A stretch of DNA of 64,000 nt from Arthrobacter sp. CAU 1506 (GTDB taxonomy: Bacteria; Actinomycetota; Actinomycetes; Actinomycetales; Micrococcaceae), in NCBI RefSeq assembly GCF_005047635.1, contig NZ_SUKC01000005.1:62001-126000 (forward strand). Reading direction: 5' to 3'. The notes under the pieces are model-generated. The model did not search any database and had not been told where the DNA came from. It saw only the letters and a list, made by a program, of their open reading frames with translations. Position numbers and translations under genes: made by a program. How positions within the stretch are numbered: the stretch's first letter is position 1; each line of letters starts with the position of its first letter. Shown here piece by piece: positions 1 to 7,808 of the stretch.

Positions 1-408
1 GGCGATGGCCCGCCAGCCGGCTGAATCGGCCAGGCCGCTGCGGATGAAACCGAAGAAGCCGCGTTTCGGCCGGAACGGTGCCGGCTCCGCCACATGCTGC
101 TGCAGCAGGGACGCCGCCAGCGACCGCTGCACCGTTCCCCAGTAGCGGGCCGCAGCTATCAGGGCCGCCGCCACCACCAGTCCGACGACAGTCACGGCCA
201 GCGACGCCCCAAGCGAGACGGTGGCCACCGCGTAGGTGAAACCGAACGGTGCCAGCAACAGCGCCGCGAAGTGGTAGAGGAATTCGCGCCAGGTCTGCCG
301 CTGGAAGAAGCCGGTCAGGAACCGGTACGGTGCGGTGCCGTCGGCCCGGCGGGAGCCGGCAGGTTCCGGCAGATGGAGGGCGGCATTCGGCGCCGCGATG
401 TTCGTCAT
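1..408 (-). CDS. Sensor histidine kinase, N-terminal part (cut by window edge)
   Basis: The reading frame is open from the ATG at 406-408 to the left edge (136 codons), so only the N-terminus is present. After a short polar leader it contains two adjoining hydrophobic segments (about residues 46-88) preceded by YRFLTGFFQRQTWREFLYH and followed by a cytosolic stretch with FRPKRGFFGFIRSGLADSAGWRAIA. This pattern (arginine-rich lead-in, paired helices, then a repeat of an xxWRxxx segment) matches the 'putative sensor' membrane domain found at the front of many actinobacterial two-component histidine kinases. The kinase core and any partner response regulator lie outside the window, so the kinase call is inference from family knowledge. 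A sensor-domain-only protein is the alternative. Confidence 0.6.
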   Translation of the reverse strand, partial: MTNIAAPNAALHLPEPAGSRRADGTAPYRFLTGFFQRQTWREFLYHFAALLLAPFGFTYAVATVSLGASLAVTVVGLVVAAALIAAARYWGTVQRSLAASLLQQHVAEPAPFRPKRGFFGFIRSGLADSAGWRAIA

Positions 409-522
409 GAGTACAGCTTGCTACCTAACCGCATCAGCCAGAAGCAGGCGGGCCCCCGAACCGCACGGGGGTTACCCCCCGTTTCGGGGCGCCCGGAGCG
501 CTTTCCTCGGCCCGGAGGCCGG

Positions 523-897
523 TCAGGCCTTCTTGCCGGCTTCCTTCACGCGCTGCTCTTCCGCGCGCACCGCGGCGAAGGAGGCGCGCTCGGCAACCAG
601 CCATTGCGGCGGATCCTGCAGCAGCGCGGTGATCTCCGCCGTCGTCAGCGCTTCGGTGATGCCGCCGCGGCCCAGGCCGGATATGGAGACGTTAAGTTTG
701 CGCGCTACCTCGGGCCGCGGATGCGGGCCGTTGCGGCGCAGGTCGGCCAGCCACTGGGGCGGATCCGTCTGCAGTTTGTTGAACTCTTCGCGCGAAATCA
801 GGCTGTCCTGGAACTCCTGCGGGGCAGCGGGCAGATAAATGCCCAGTTTCTTGGCGGCCGTGGCCGCTTTCATGGACTGGGAGGTTTTCGCGCTCAT
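523..897 (-). CDS. DUF5997 family protein
   Basis: The product is a 124-residue soluble protein matching the actinobacterial DUF5997 family, whose function is not known. It carries two copies of DPPQWL (about residues 45-50 and 96-101), suggesting an internal duplication. The segment between them (PEVARKLNVSISGLGRGGI, about 62-80) resembles a helix-turn-helix, although I cannot confirm the fold. It is divergent from the orphan LysR-type ligand-binding protein, with only 36 bp between the start codons, so the two must share a control region. The C-terminus is lysine-rich. The family call is confident and any DNA-binding role is inference. Confidence 0.8.
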   Translation of the reverse strand: MSAKTSQSMKAATAAKKLGIYLPAAPQEFQDSLISREEFNKLQTDPPQWLADLRRNGPHPRPEVARKLNVSISGLGRGGITEALTTAEITALLQDPPQWLVAERASFAAVRAEEQRVKEAGKKA

Positions 898-933
898 GGG
901 CCCAGCCTATCCGCCCTGCGCTACGGTGATGAA

Positions 934-1749
934 GTGCAGCAAGCAGACCACGAGCCGAAAACGCCGCCCCCGCCCGCCGGAATAACGGTTGGCTACGTGC
1001 CGGGCGTGACGCCGGGGAAGTGGACGCGCCGTTGGGCGGAGCGGCTGCCGGACGTTCCGCTGACCGCTTTCCAGTGCGGGCAGGACGAACAAACCGCCAT
1101 CCTGCGCGATGGCCGGGCGGACCTGAGCTTTGTGCGGATACCGGTGGACCGCGAGGGCCTGAACGTCATCCCGCTGTACACCGAACTGCCGGTGGTGGTT
1201 GCGCCGAAGGAACATGAGATTGCCCTGTACGACGACGAGGTGCCGTACCAGGAGATCGCGGCAGAGAACTTCCTGGACCCGGAGGAGATGGGCGGGGCCA
1301 AGACCGGCATCGAGGTAGTGGCCTCCGGAGGGGGATTGATGATCCTGCCCATGTCCGTGGCCCGGCTCTACAACCGCAAGGATGTGGTGTACCGGACGGT
1401 GACGGACCAGCCTGAGACGCAGATCGGCCTCGCCTGGCTGGCGGACCGGACGGACGCCGCCATCGAGGAATTCATTGGAATTGTCCGGGGACGCACGGCC
1501 CGCAGTTCGCGCCAGCCGTCGGTGCAGGAACAGCAGGAGAAAACCAAGGGCCGCAAAACCTCCAAAACCTCCAAAAACACAGCACAGAACGACGGCGGAG
1601 CCGCAGGGAAGGGCGCCAACGCGGGCAAAGGCTCCGGTGGGAGGCGGCAGGGCGGCTCCGGCCCGGCAGCTGGCAAGCAGTCCGGCAAGGGCAAGCCCGG
1701 CGGCGGACGCACGCCCAAGGGACGCGGGCCACGCCGCGGGCGCCGGTAG
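934..1749 (+). CDS. LysR-type substrate-binding domain protein without a DNA-binding domain
   Basis: The chosen start is the GTG at 934, which begins MQQADHEPKT; codons upstream run into the divergent gene. The 271-residue product starts directly with a type-2 periplasmic-binding fold of the LysR effector class (ITVGYVPGVTPGKW at residues 17-30, then DGRADLSFVRIP and VASGGGLMILPMSVARLY). The winged helix-turn-helix of a normal LysR regulator is missing. From about residue 195 the tail is disordered and very rich in Lys, Gly and Arg, which could bind nucleic acid non-specifically. No signal peptide is present, so it is cytosolic. It is probably a ligand sensor working with the divergent DUF5997 neighbour; that partnership is inference. 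Confidence 0.75.
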   Translation: MQQADHEPKTPPPPAGITVGYVPGVTPGKWTRRWAERLPDVPLTAFQCGQDEQTAILRDGRADLSFVRIPVDREGLNVIPLYTELPVVVAPKEHEIALYDDEVPYQEIAAENFLDPEEMGGAKTGIEVVASGGGLMILPMSVARLYNRKDVVYRTVTDQPETQIGLAWLADRTDAAIEEFIGIVRGRTARSSRQPSVQEQQEKTKGRKTSKTSKNTAQNDGGAAGKGANAGKGSGGRRQGGSGPAAGKQSGKGKPGGGRTPKGRGPRRGRR

Positions 1750-1800
1750 CGGCGGTCCGCTGGATCCCGGCTCCGCGGTGGGGTTGGCTAGGCTTCAGCT

Positions 1801-2580
1801 ATGACCGTGAGCAGCCCTGACCATCTGGACGATACCGATCTTGCGGCCTGGCTGGTGCGCGCCGCCGGAACCCTGGCCAATGGAATGCGGTCGGGGGTGA
1901 CCACCTTCGAGGAGAAGACCAGCATCTCCGACGTCGTCACCGCTGCCGACCATGCCGCGGAAAAGCTGGTGGTGGACACGCTGCGGGAGTTGCGGCCGGA
2001 CGACTCGATTCTGGGCGAGGAAGGCTCCAGCCACCAGGGAACGTCGGGCCGGACCTGGGTGATCGACCCGGTGGACGGGACCTATAACTTCTTTACCGGC
2101 GGGCACTATTGGTGTTCGGCGCTGGCGCTGACCGACGACGCCGGGTCCCGGTTGGGGGCGGTCTACCATCCCGCCGAGGACGTGCTGTGGCTCGGCGGTC
2201 GGGACCTGCCCACGGCCCGCAACGGCCTGCGGGTGGGTGAAATCGCCAGCGCCCCGCTGGCGGCCAGCTGCGCGGCGGCGTACCTGCACCACACCTATTT
2301 GCGCGACGAAGCCGCAGGCGAACCCTATCTGCGCACGCTGCTGGGTTCGGCCACCTACCGTTCCTGGGGCTCCGCGTCCTGCGAGCTGGCGGCCACCTCC
2401 GCCGGGATCTTCGGGGTCTGGTACCAGCAGGGGCTGCCGGACTGGGACTGGCTGCCGGGCAAGGCGCTGGTGGAAGCGGCCGGCGGGACCACCGCCGTCG
2501 TCGAGGTGGATGGCTACCGCTGGTCGGTGGCGGGCGGCAGGCAGCAGGTGGCCGAGGCCGTCACCCTGTTGCAGGGGTGA
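1801..2580 (+). CDS. Inositol monophosphatase family protein (histidinol-phosphatase-like)
   Basis: The product (259 aa) is a Mg2+-dependent sugar or inositol phosphatase. The family motifs are all visible: DVVTAADHAAEK (44-55), the metal-binding acidic pair in LGEEGSS (71-77), the signature WVIDPVDGTYNF (86-97), and the C-terminal metal/catalytic Asp in GLPDWDWLPGKALVEAAGG. The length matches the family. Members hydrolyse inositol-1-phosphate, histidinol phosphate or 3'-phosphoadenosine phosphates, and sequence inspection alone does not separate these. The LGEEG and DWDWLPGKALVEAAGG features are also seen in HisN-type enzymes. It starts at an ATG with only a weak ribosome-binding site. The enoyl-CoA hydratase follows 44 bp downstream on the same strand. 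Confidence 0.85.
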   Translation: MTVSSPDHLDDTDLAAWLVRAAGTLANGMRSGVTTFEEKTSISDVVTAADHAAEKLVVDTLRELRPDDSILGEEGSSHQGTSGRTWVIDPVDGTYNFFTGGHYWCSALALTDDAGSRLGAVYHPAEDVLWLGGRDLPTARNGLRVGEIASAPLAASCAAAYLHHTYLRDEAAGEPYLRTLLGSATYRSWGSASCELAATSAGIFGVWYQQGLPDWDWLPGKALVEAAGGTTAVVEVDGYRWSVAGGRQQVAEAVTLLQG

Positions 2581-2624
2581 GGCGGATCGGGTTTCGGTGC
2601 CGGCCGACGTGGCATAGTGGGGCT

Positions 2625-3422
2625 GTGGAGAAGACCTACGAAACCATCCAGCTGGAATGCCTGGGCGAATTGGCCACGCTTGTCATCAACCGCCCCGGCT
2701 CGCTCAACTCGCTGAACACCCAAGTGGTGGCAGACCTCGCGCAGTTCGTCGCCGACATCCGGTCGCCTGAAGGCCAGGAAGTCCGCAGCATCCTAATCAC
2801 CGGCGCCGGCGAAAAAGCGTTCGCGGCCGGCGCCGACATCCGGGAACTGGCGTCGATGGGGCCCGACGAAGCAGAGGCACACAGCGCGGCCATGCAGGAC
2901 CTCACCCGCTTGCTCGAGACCCTGGACCTCCCCGTGATCGCCTGCGTCAACGGGTTCGCCCTGGGCGGGGGCCTCGAACTGGCACTGGCCTGCGACTTCA
3001 TCTACGCCACGGAGAACGCGAAGTTCGGTTTACCGGAAGTCGGCCTGGGCCTCATCCCTGGTTTCGGCGGCACCGTACGGCTCCCGCAGCGGATCGGCCC
3101 CGGCTTGGCCAAGGAGCTGATCTACACCGGACGCAGCATCGGCGCCGCCGAAGCGCTGCGGATCGGCCTGGCCAACGCGGTCTTCGCTACCAAGGACGAC
3201 ATGCTGGATGCTGCGGCAGCCACCTGCCGGGAGATTTCCGCGAAATCTCCGGCCGCCGTCGCGAACGCCAAGCGGACGGTCGATGCGGCGCTCGGCCTGC
3301 CCACCGCCGATGGGCTTCGAGTGGAGCGCCGGGCCTTCGGGAAGGCCTTCACCACGGAGGATTCACGGATCGGCCGGGAGGCCTTCCTCGACAAGGTGGC
3401 GCCCGCCTTCACCGGGCATTAA
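2625..3422 (+). CDS. Enoyl-CoA hydratase / isomerase family protein
   Basis: The start is taken as the GTG at 2625 (MEKTYETIQLE); the longer open frame adds a non-conserved arginine-rich leader. The 265-residue product has the crotonase fold. The oxyanion-hole elements are KAFAAGADIRELASM and GFALGGGLELALACDFIYA. Both catalytic glutamates are present, in ALGGGLELALACD and LPEVGLGLIPGFGGT, as expected for a true hydratase rather than an isomerase or hydrolase. It would hydrate trans-2-enoyl-CoA in beta-oxidation or in a degradation pathway for branched or aromatic acids. No other beta-oxidation gene is adjacent, so the specific pathway is unknown. Confidence 0.9.
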   Translation: MEKTYETIQLECLGELATLVINRPGSLNSLNTQVVADLAQFVADIRSPEGQEVRSILITGAGEKAFAAGADIRELASMGPDEAEAHSAAMQDLTRLLETLDLPVIACVNGFALGGGLELALACDFIYATENAKFGLPEVGLGLIPGFGGTVRLPQRIGPGLAKELIYTGRSIGAAEALRIGLANAVFATKDDMLDAAAATCREISAKSPAAVANAKRTVDAALGLPTADGLRVERRAFGKAFTTEDSRIGREAFLDKVAPAFTGH

Positions 3423-3490
3423 AGGCGGGCGCGGGCTGGACGGTGGCTGGAACCGGTCAGCAGGAACTTTTCGGCCGGAATCGGAATCGG

Positions 3491-3916
3491 TCAGTGCGTG
3501 GTGCGGTGCCAGGCTGGGTCGTACTGGGTGGCGAGTCGGGCCAGGGTCAGTGCCGCCAGCATCAGGCCGAAGTCGCGCAGCGCCACGTCGTAGAACCCTG
3601 ACAGCGTCAGCAGGTTGATGATGATGCCAGCCAGCCAGAGGGCCACAACGTAGGCGGCGTAGCGTGGCTTGATCCAGACCAAGATGCCGGCGGCGATCTC
3701 GACGACGCCGACGATCATCATGGCCGTATGGGCACTGAAGGGGAGCAGGCTGACAAGCCAGGGTGCCAGGTACTGTTCCCAGTCGGTGAGCAGATTGAAG
3801 AACTTGTCCAGCCCCATCAGGATCGGCAGGACGGTGAACCCCAGCCTGAGCATCCAGAAGGCGCCGTAGGCGGGGTCGGTCCGCACCCGCTGCAGCGTTG
3901 GAGTGGTGGTAGCCAT
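3491..3916 (-). CDS. DoxX-like four-helix membrane protein
   Basis: The 141-residue product has four predicted membrane segments: FWMLRLGFTVLPILMGLDKF, SAHTAMMIVGVVEIAAGILVW, AAYVVALWLAGIIINLLTL and DFGLMLAALTLARLA. The first helix pattern GxxxLxxGxxKFxxLL resembles the DoxX / SURF4-like group of small integral membrane proteins, but the match is loose and I assign no biochemical role. An excellent Shine-Dalgarno (GGAGGTTCCG before the ATG, minus strand) supports the start. A perfect 10-bp inverted repeat lies just upstream (3932-3962), so expression is probably controlled by a dedicated repressor or activator encoded elsewhere. Confidence 0.6.
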   Translation of the reverse strand: MATTTPTLQRVRTDPAYGAFWMLRLGFTVLPILMGLDKFFNLLTDWEQYLAPWLVSLLPFSAHTAMMIVGVVEIAAGILVWIKPRYAAYVVALWLAGIIINLLTLSGFYDVALRDFGLMLAALTLARLATQYDPAWHRTTH

Positions 3917-3931
3917 CGGAACCTCCGGTAA

Positions 3932-3962
3932 ATTCTAAAAACCGAATAAGTATTTTTAGAAT
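3932..3962. promoter_or_regulatory. Inverted-repeat operator candidate upstream of the DoxX-like gene
   Basis: ATTCTAAAAA at 3932-3941 is repeated in perfect inversion as TTTTTAGAAT at 3953-3962, around an 11-bp AT-rich centre. It lies 16 to 46 bp upstream of the start codon of the minus-strand DoxX-like gene, over the expected promoter. In DNA of this GC content such an AT-rich perfect palindrome is unlikely by chance. It lacks a T-run in a terminator position and the spacing suits a dimeric regulator. The cognate regulator is not visible in the window. Confidence 0.55.
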
Positions 3963-4007
3963 CCTCCGAACCGATCCTAAAGTCAATGGCCCCGTGGCTG
4001 CATGCCG

Positions 4008-5681
4008 CTAATGCTCGGGACGCCACGCCTCGGTCTGGGTGAGCCGCTTGATCACGGCGGGCCCGCCGATGCTGGCCAGGACGGAACGCTCCCCGACGAT
4101 CACCAGCAGGCTGCGTGCCCGGGAGGCACCCACGTAGAGCATCTCGCGGGCCCGCTCGGGATCGGCGAACCCATTGACGGCCAGCACCACCACGGAGCGT
4201 TCCAGCCCTTTGAAGCCCAACACGTTTCCGTAGAACACGTCGCTGTCGTCGAAGAAGGCGTCCCAATATCCCCGCCAGCCGAGCGCATCCACGTCCTGCT
4301 GCTGTACCGGGTGCTTTCGCTTGGTAGTCAGCAGTGCCACTTGCTGCGGAGCCCAGCCTTCACGCTCAATCAACTGGTTGACGGCATCATCGGCCCGTTC
4401 AATGACGGCGCCGGCCGACGCCTCCACCATCCGGATCCGGGGGCCGGAGAGGCCTCGGGGGATTGCCAGTTCGGTGGACAGTGCGCCGGACAGTGCAGCG
4501 ATCTGCTTGGTATTGCGCAGGTTCTCGTTCAGCACGAAGGGCGGCGCCTCGATCGGCGGCCGGCCTTCGCGGCCGAAGATCCGCTGGTCGTCGTCCATGA
4601 AGACATACAGCCCGCCGGCATCGGGATCCTTCAGGCAGACCAGGACTGACTCCCACCAGAGCGCACCGAAGTCCTGGCCTTCATCAACCACGATGGCGTC
4701 GAAGAGCTCGCGGTCCGGTTGGATTTTGGCCAAGCGCTTGAGTGTGCGGGGCAGGTAGTGCTCGTAGTACTGGTTGGTCAGCAGCCTGGGATCCAGTGGA
4801 TGGTGCGCGCCCCAGCGCACCGGCAGGTCGTGGAACATACCCACGTGGGCGGGGCGCTCGGACGGTTTCCAACCGGCGGTTTCCGTCTCGAAATAGCGGG
4901 CCAGGCCCCGGCTGTAGCAGAGCAGGGCCACCCGTTTTCCGTTGCGGGCCAGCCTCCGGGCCTGCTCCAACGCCAGCCACGTCTTGCCTGTCCCGGCTCC
5001 GCCGATGATCCGCGCGCGCTGCTGGTTTTTCAGGACGTCAAGGATGGCGGCCTGGTCGCGGGTCATTTGGTCGGCGCGGCCTTCATGCTCTGCTGCAGCG
5101 GAGAGGGCTCCGTTGCCCTGCAGCGGTCGCGTCAGCTGCGCCAGGATGCGGTCGGCGACATCCGGCGCGGTGTCGCCGTCGCCGTCGCCGCAGAAGTTGA
5201 TCGCCTCCCGGACAGCATCGTCCGGGTACTTCAGGTCCTGGCTGCCGATGACCATGGCCCGCCTCAGGCCGGGAATGTCCCAGTGCCGCGGGACCGAAGT
5301 GTAGGGAAAGGCCAGCAGATGCGCGAAGCGGACCTGCCGGCCGAGCCCCAATTGGGCGCCGAGATAGCGCTGGAGCATATGCCGGCCGTCTTGGACCTGG
5401 ATCAGCGGGTCTTTGATCCGGTGCTGCTGGCCGTTGCTGGCTTGGTGCCACTGCCCCGCGTCGTAGCTGACATGGCCGCCCTTTACTTCGATGGCTGCGA
5501 TTCCGACACCGGGCCAGATGACCAGCAGATCGATTTCCCGCTCCGCGCCGTTTTCGATGAGGCTGACTGAATGCAGCAATGAAGCGGACGGCGGCAGCGT
5601 ACGCACCAGCGCATCCCAGACCTCCCGCTCGGCATGCCTGTCCCGGCCGAACTCAGGCTGTTCCGGAAAACAGCGCGGCAT
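4008..5681 (-). CDS. NERD-domain nuclease / superfamily 1 helicase
   Basis: The start is placed at 5681 (MPRCFPEQPEFG), where GAGGGGGGCGGT precedes the ATG; the longer frame starts 12 codons earlier without a better site. The 557-residue product combines an N-terminal nuclease-related domain (EREVWDALVRTLP, DLLVIWPGVGIAAIEVKGG, with the restriction-like E-V-K) with a UvrD-like helicase. Visible helicase motifs are Walker A GGAGTGKTWLALEQA, Walker B DAIVVDEGQDF, FMDDDQRIFGR, NLRNTKQIAALSG, VLGFKGLERSVVVLAV and YVGASRARSLLVIVG. It should unwind and possibly cut DNA in the cytosol. Such fusions are found in repair and in phage-defence settings, but no partner gene flanks it here, so the role is open. 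Confidence 0.85.
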   Translation of the reverse strand: MPRCFPEQPEFGRDRHAEREVWDALVRTLPPSASLLHSVSLIENGAEREIDLLVIWPGVGIAAIEVKGGHVSYDAGQWHQASNGQQHRIKDPLIQVQDGRHMLQRYLGAQLGLGRQVRFAHLLAFPYTSVPRHWDIPGLRRAMVIGSQDLKYPDDAVREAINFCGDGDGDTAPDVADRILAQLTRPLQGNGALSAAAEHEGRADQMTRDQAAILDVLKNQQRARIIGGAGTGKTWLALEQARRLARNGKRVALLCYSRGLARYFETETAGWKPSERPAHVGMFHDLPVRWGAHHPLDPRLLTNQYYEHYLPRTLKRLAKIQPDRELFDAIVVDEGQDFGALWWESVLVCLKDPDAGGLYVFMDDDQRIFGREGRPPIEAPPFVLNENLRNTKQIAALSGALSTELAIPRGLSGPRIRMVEASAGAVIERADDAVNQLIEREGWAPQQVALLTTKRKHPVQQQDVDALGWRGYWDAFFDDSDVFYGNVLGFKGLERSVVVLAVNGFADPERAREMLYVGASRARSLLVIVGERSVLASIGGPAVIKRLTQTEAWRPEH

Positions 5682-5910
5682 ACCGCCCCCCTCAACATCA
5701 ACGCAGTGGTTTACCACACAGACTACCTAATGCCGGTCATCGGCCCGCCTGCGCCCGACAAGAGCGGGTTCGCCGCAGGCATTGGCCTTGAATGATCAGC
5801 AAACGTGGCAATTCGTTGCCGTGCTATCGGCCGTTCTGTAGCGTTAAGACAGGTGGCAGCTGACGAAAGCGGCGCACGTGGCGCCGTTCCTCAGCGAATG
5901 GAGGATGATC

Positions 5911-6615
5911 ATGGCAAGTGTGGATGAAACCATTGAGATCGCCCGGCCCGCCGAGAGGGTCTACGCCGAATGGTTACGCTTTGAGTCCTTTCCCTCTTTT
6001 ATGCACGGTGTGAAGTCCGTGATCCAGACGTCCGACACCACCCACCATTGGGTCACGAAAGTGGGCGGCGCACAGCGCGAATTCGACACCACCGTGACCG
6101 AGGAAGAACCCGGACGGCGGATTGCCTGGAGCAGCGAAGGCGGCGTCAGGCACAGTGGAACCGCGACCTTCGGTGCGGTCAACGCCGAGACCACGTCCAT
6201 GCACATTCATATCGACTGGGAGCCGGGTTCGCTGCTGGAGAAGGTGGGCTCCGGGCTGGGCTCTGACCACCGGGAGGTGCGCAACGAGCTGTGGCGCTTT
6301 AAGGAATTCGTGGAATCGGGAGGATCGGAAACCCACGATGTGGGGGACAAGCACTTCTACGGCGGAACCTTTGCGGGCGGTTTCCCGCCTAAGTTATCGT
6401 CGCAGCCAGACATCCCCCGCAATGAGGACGCCAATGCCTACAGCCGGGATCCGGACCTGAGCGAGGCAGAGCGCCGAAGACTCCATGTCAGGCGGCATGG
6501 CCAGGAGCGGGAAGGCCACGACGAACCGCGCGAATGGGCCGATGATCCGATGCTGGACGACCCCGCGCTGCGCGAACCGCGGGCCAAGGACGACAGCACC
6601 GGTCCAACCAGCTAG
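5911..6615 (+). CDS. SRPBCC family protein (polyketide cyclase / START-like fold)
   Basis: The start is the ATG at 5911, six bases after GGAGG; an ATG at 5905 is too close to the same site. The 234-residue product opens with SVDETIEIARPAERVYAEWLRFESFPSFMHGVKSVIQ, the typical first strand and helix pair of the SRPBCC ligand-binding fold (coenzyme Q-binding / cyclase-like group). It continues through VGGAQREFDTTVTEEEPGRRIAWSSEGGVRHSGTATF. The fold ends near residue 150. The last 80 residues are charged and probably disordered, with many Asp, Glu and Arg. No enzyme function can be given. The 229 bp upstream of the start hold no gene. Confidence 0.75.
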   Translation: MASVDETIEIARPAERVYAEWLRFESFPSFMHGVKSVIQTSDTTHHWVTKVGGAQREFDTTVTEEEPGRRIAWSSEGGVRHSGTATFGAVNAETTSMHIHIDWEPGSLLEKVGSGLGSDHREVRNELWRFKEFVESGGSETHDVGDKHFYGGTFAGGFPPKLSSQPDIPRNEDANAYSRDPDLSEAERRRLHVRRHGQEREGHDEPREWADDPMLDDPALREPRAKDDSTGPTS

Positions 6616-6652
6616 CGATGCTGCAGTTGGGGACGGCGGGTCAGTGCCGTAG

Positions 6653-7768
6653 TCAGGAACGAACGCTGATCCGCTCGATTGACTCCGTCGCCTTCTGCGA
6701 TAGCTCCTCGGACAACGGCGCACTCTTGGCGGAGTCCGCCGCATCTGCCTGGCCCTCGGGGCTCAGCACGTACTGTCCGAAGGCCTTCACCAAGTCCACC
6801 TTGCTCTGGTCCTCATACGTCGAGCAATAGATGTGGTAGGACACCAACATCAAGGGGTAAGCTCCGGCCGCGGTGGTCGCCCGGTCCAGTTCCAACGCCA
6901 GGTCGTGTGCCGGCCTGCCTTCGACCTGCTTGGCCTGGTCGAGCGCCGTGGCGGCTGCTTCCGCGCTGACCGGGACAAAGCTGTCACCGACTTTGAGGTT
7001 GGCCTTGCCCAGCGGCGCCCCGACGGCGGAATCGTCGGCGTAGGTCACGGCGCCTTTAGTCCCGGCCACCATGCTGACGACGCCGGTGGTCCCCTGGGCG
7101 TTTTCCCCGGCGAATTCAGCGGGCCAGGTGTCGCTCGGCTCTGCCGTCCAGGTATCGGGCACAACGGCATGGAGGTACTCGGTGAAGGTCTCCGTGGTGC
7201 CGGAGTCCTCCGAGCGGTTCACTGGCGTGACCGGCAGGTCGGGCAGTTCAACGCCCGGGTTGTGCTTGGCAATGGCGGGGTCGTTCCAGGACTTGATCTC
7301 GCCCTGGAAGATCTTTGCGATGGTCTCGGCATCCAGATTCAGTTCGGTGATGCCGGGAAGGTTGAACGCCACGGTGATCGGTGAGATGTATGCCGGGACG
7401 TCGAAGGCGCCGTCCGGTCCGCAGACCTTCCGCGACTCTTCCAACTCTTCGTCGTCCAAGAATGCGTCCGAGCCGGCGAAATCGACGGCCCCGGCCAGGA
7501 AGGCGGTGCGGCCGGCGCCGGAGCCGTCGGGGGAATACTGCACCTGCGCATCGGTGTGGAGCAGGCCGAATCCTGCCACCCAGGCATCCATGGCGGCGTT
7601 CTGCGAAGATGCTCCGGCTCCGGTCAGCGTGCCGGAGAGCGTGGAGCCCTGCTGAGCGGCGGATTCTTGCGCCGGACCCAGCGGGTAATCGGAGCCGCAG
7701 GCGGCCACGGACAAGGACAGGAGGACGGCGGCGCCCAGGGCGGGCGCGCGGAATTTCAGCTCAGGCAT
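6653..7768 (-). CDS. pstS: Phosphate ABC transporter substrate-binding lipoprotein PstS
   Basis: The start is the ATG at 7766-7768. The 371-residue product begins with a lipoprotein signal peptide (ALGAAVLLSLSVAAC, lipid-anchored Cys24) and continues as a PstS-type phosphate-binding protein: LTGAGASSQNAAMDAW, QVQYSPDGSGAGRTAFLAGAVDFAGSD, ITVAFNLPGI, VNRSEDSGTTETFTEYL and TKGAVTYADDSAVG. SGAGR and RSEDSGTTE are the phosphate-contacting loops. It acts outside the membrane, feeding phosphate to PstCA-PstB. Those genes are absent on either side, so this is an orphan copy or the operon has been split. It lies 40 bp downstream of the FAD/Rieske gene on the same strand. Confidence 0.9.
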   Translation of the reverse strand: MPELKFRAPALGAAVLLSLSVAACGSDYPLGPAQESAAQQGSTLSGTLTGAGASSQNAAMDAWVAGFGLLHTDAQVQYSPDGSGAGRTAFLAGAVDFAGSDAFLDDEELEESRKVCGPDGAFDVPAYISPITVAFNLPGITELNLDAETIAKIFQGEIKSWNDPAIAKHNPGVELPDLPVTPVNRSEDSGTTETFTEYLHAVVPDTWTAEPSDTWPAEFAGENAQGTTGVVSMVAGTKGAVTYADDSAVGAPLGKANLKVGDSFVPVSAEAAATALDQAKQVEGRPAHDLALELDRATTAAGAYPLMLVSYHIYCSTYEDQSKVDLVKAFGQYVLSPEGQADAADSAKSAPLSEELSQKATESIERISVRS

Positions 7769-7808
7769 CCGGACCAGCGTACCCGTGCGTTGGCGCGAAC
7801 CCAAGGCG

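Noticed and set aside
94-933. Long N-terminal extension of the LysR-type open frame (codons before 934)
   Set aside because: It lies antisense to the sensor kinase and DUF5997 genes, is arginine/glycine-rich without family features, and has no ribosome-binding site.
4719-5570. 283-codon plus-strand open frame inside the NERD-helicase gene
   Set aside because: It is a shadow of the helicase frame; the opposite strand shows all helicase motifs in order, while this one has none.
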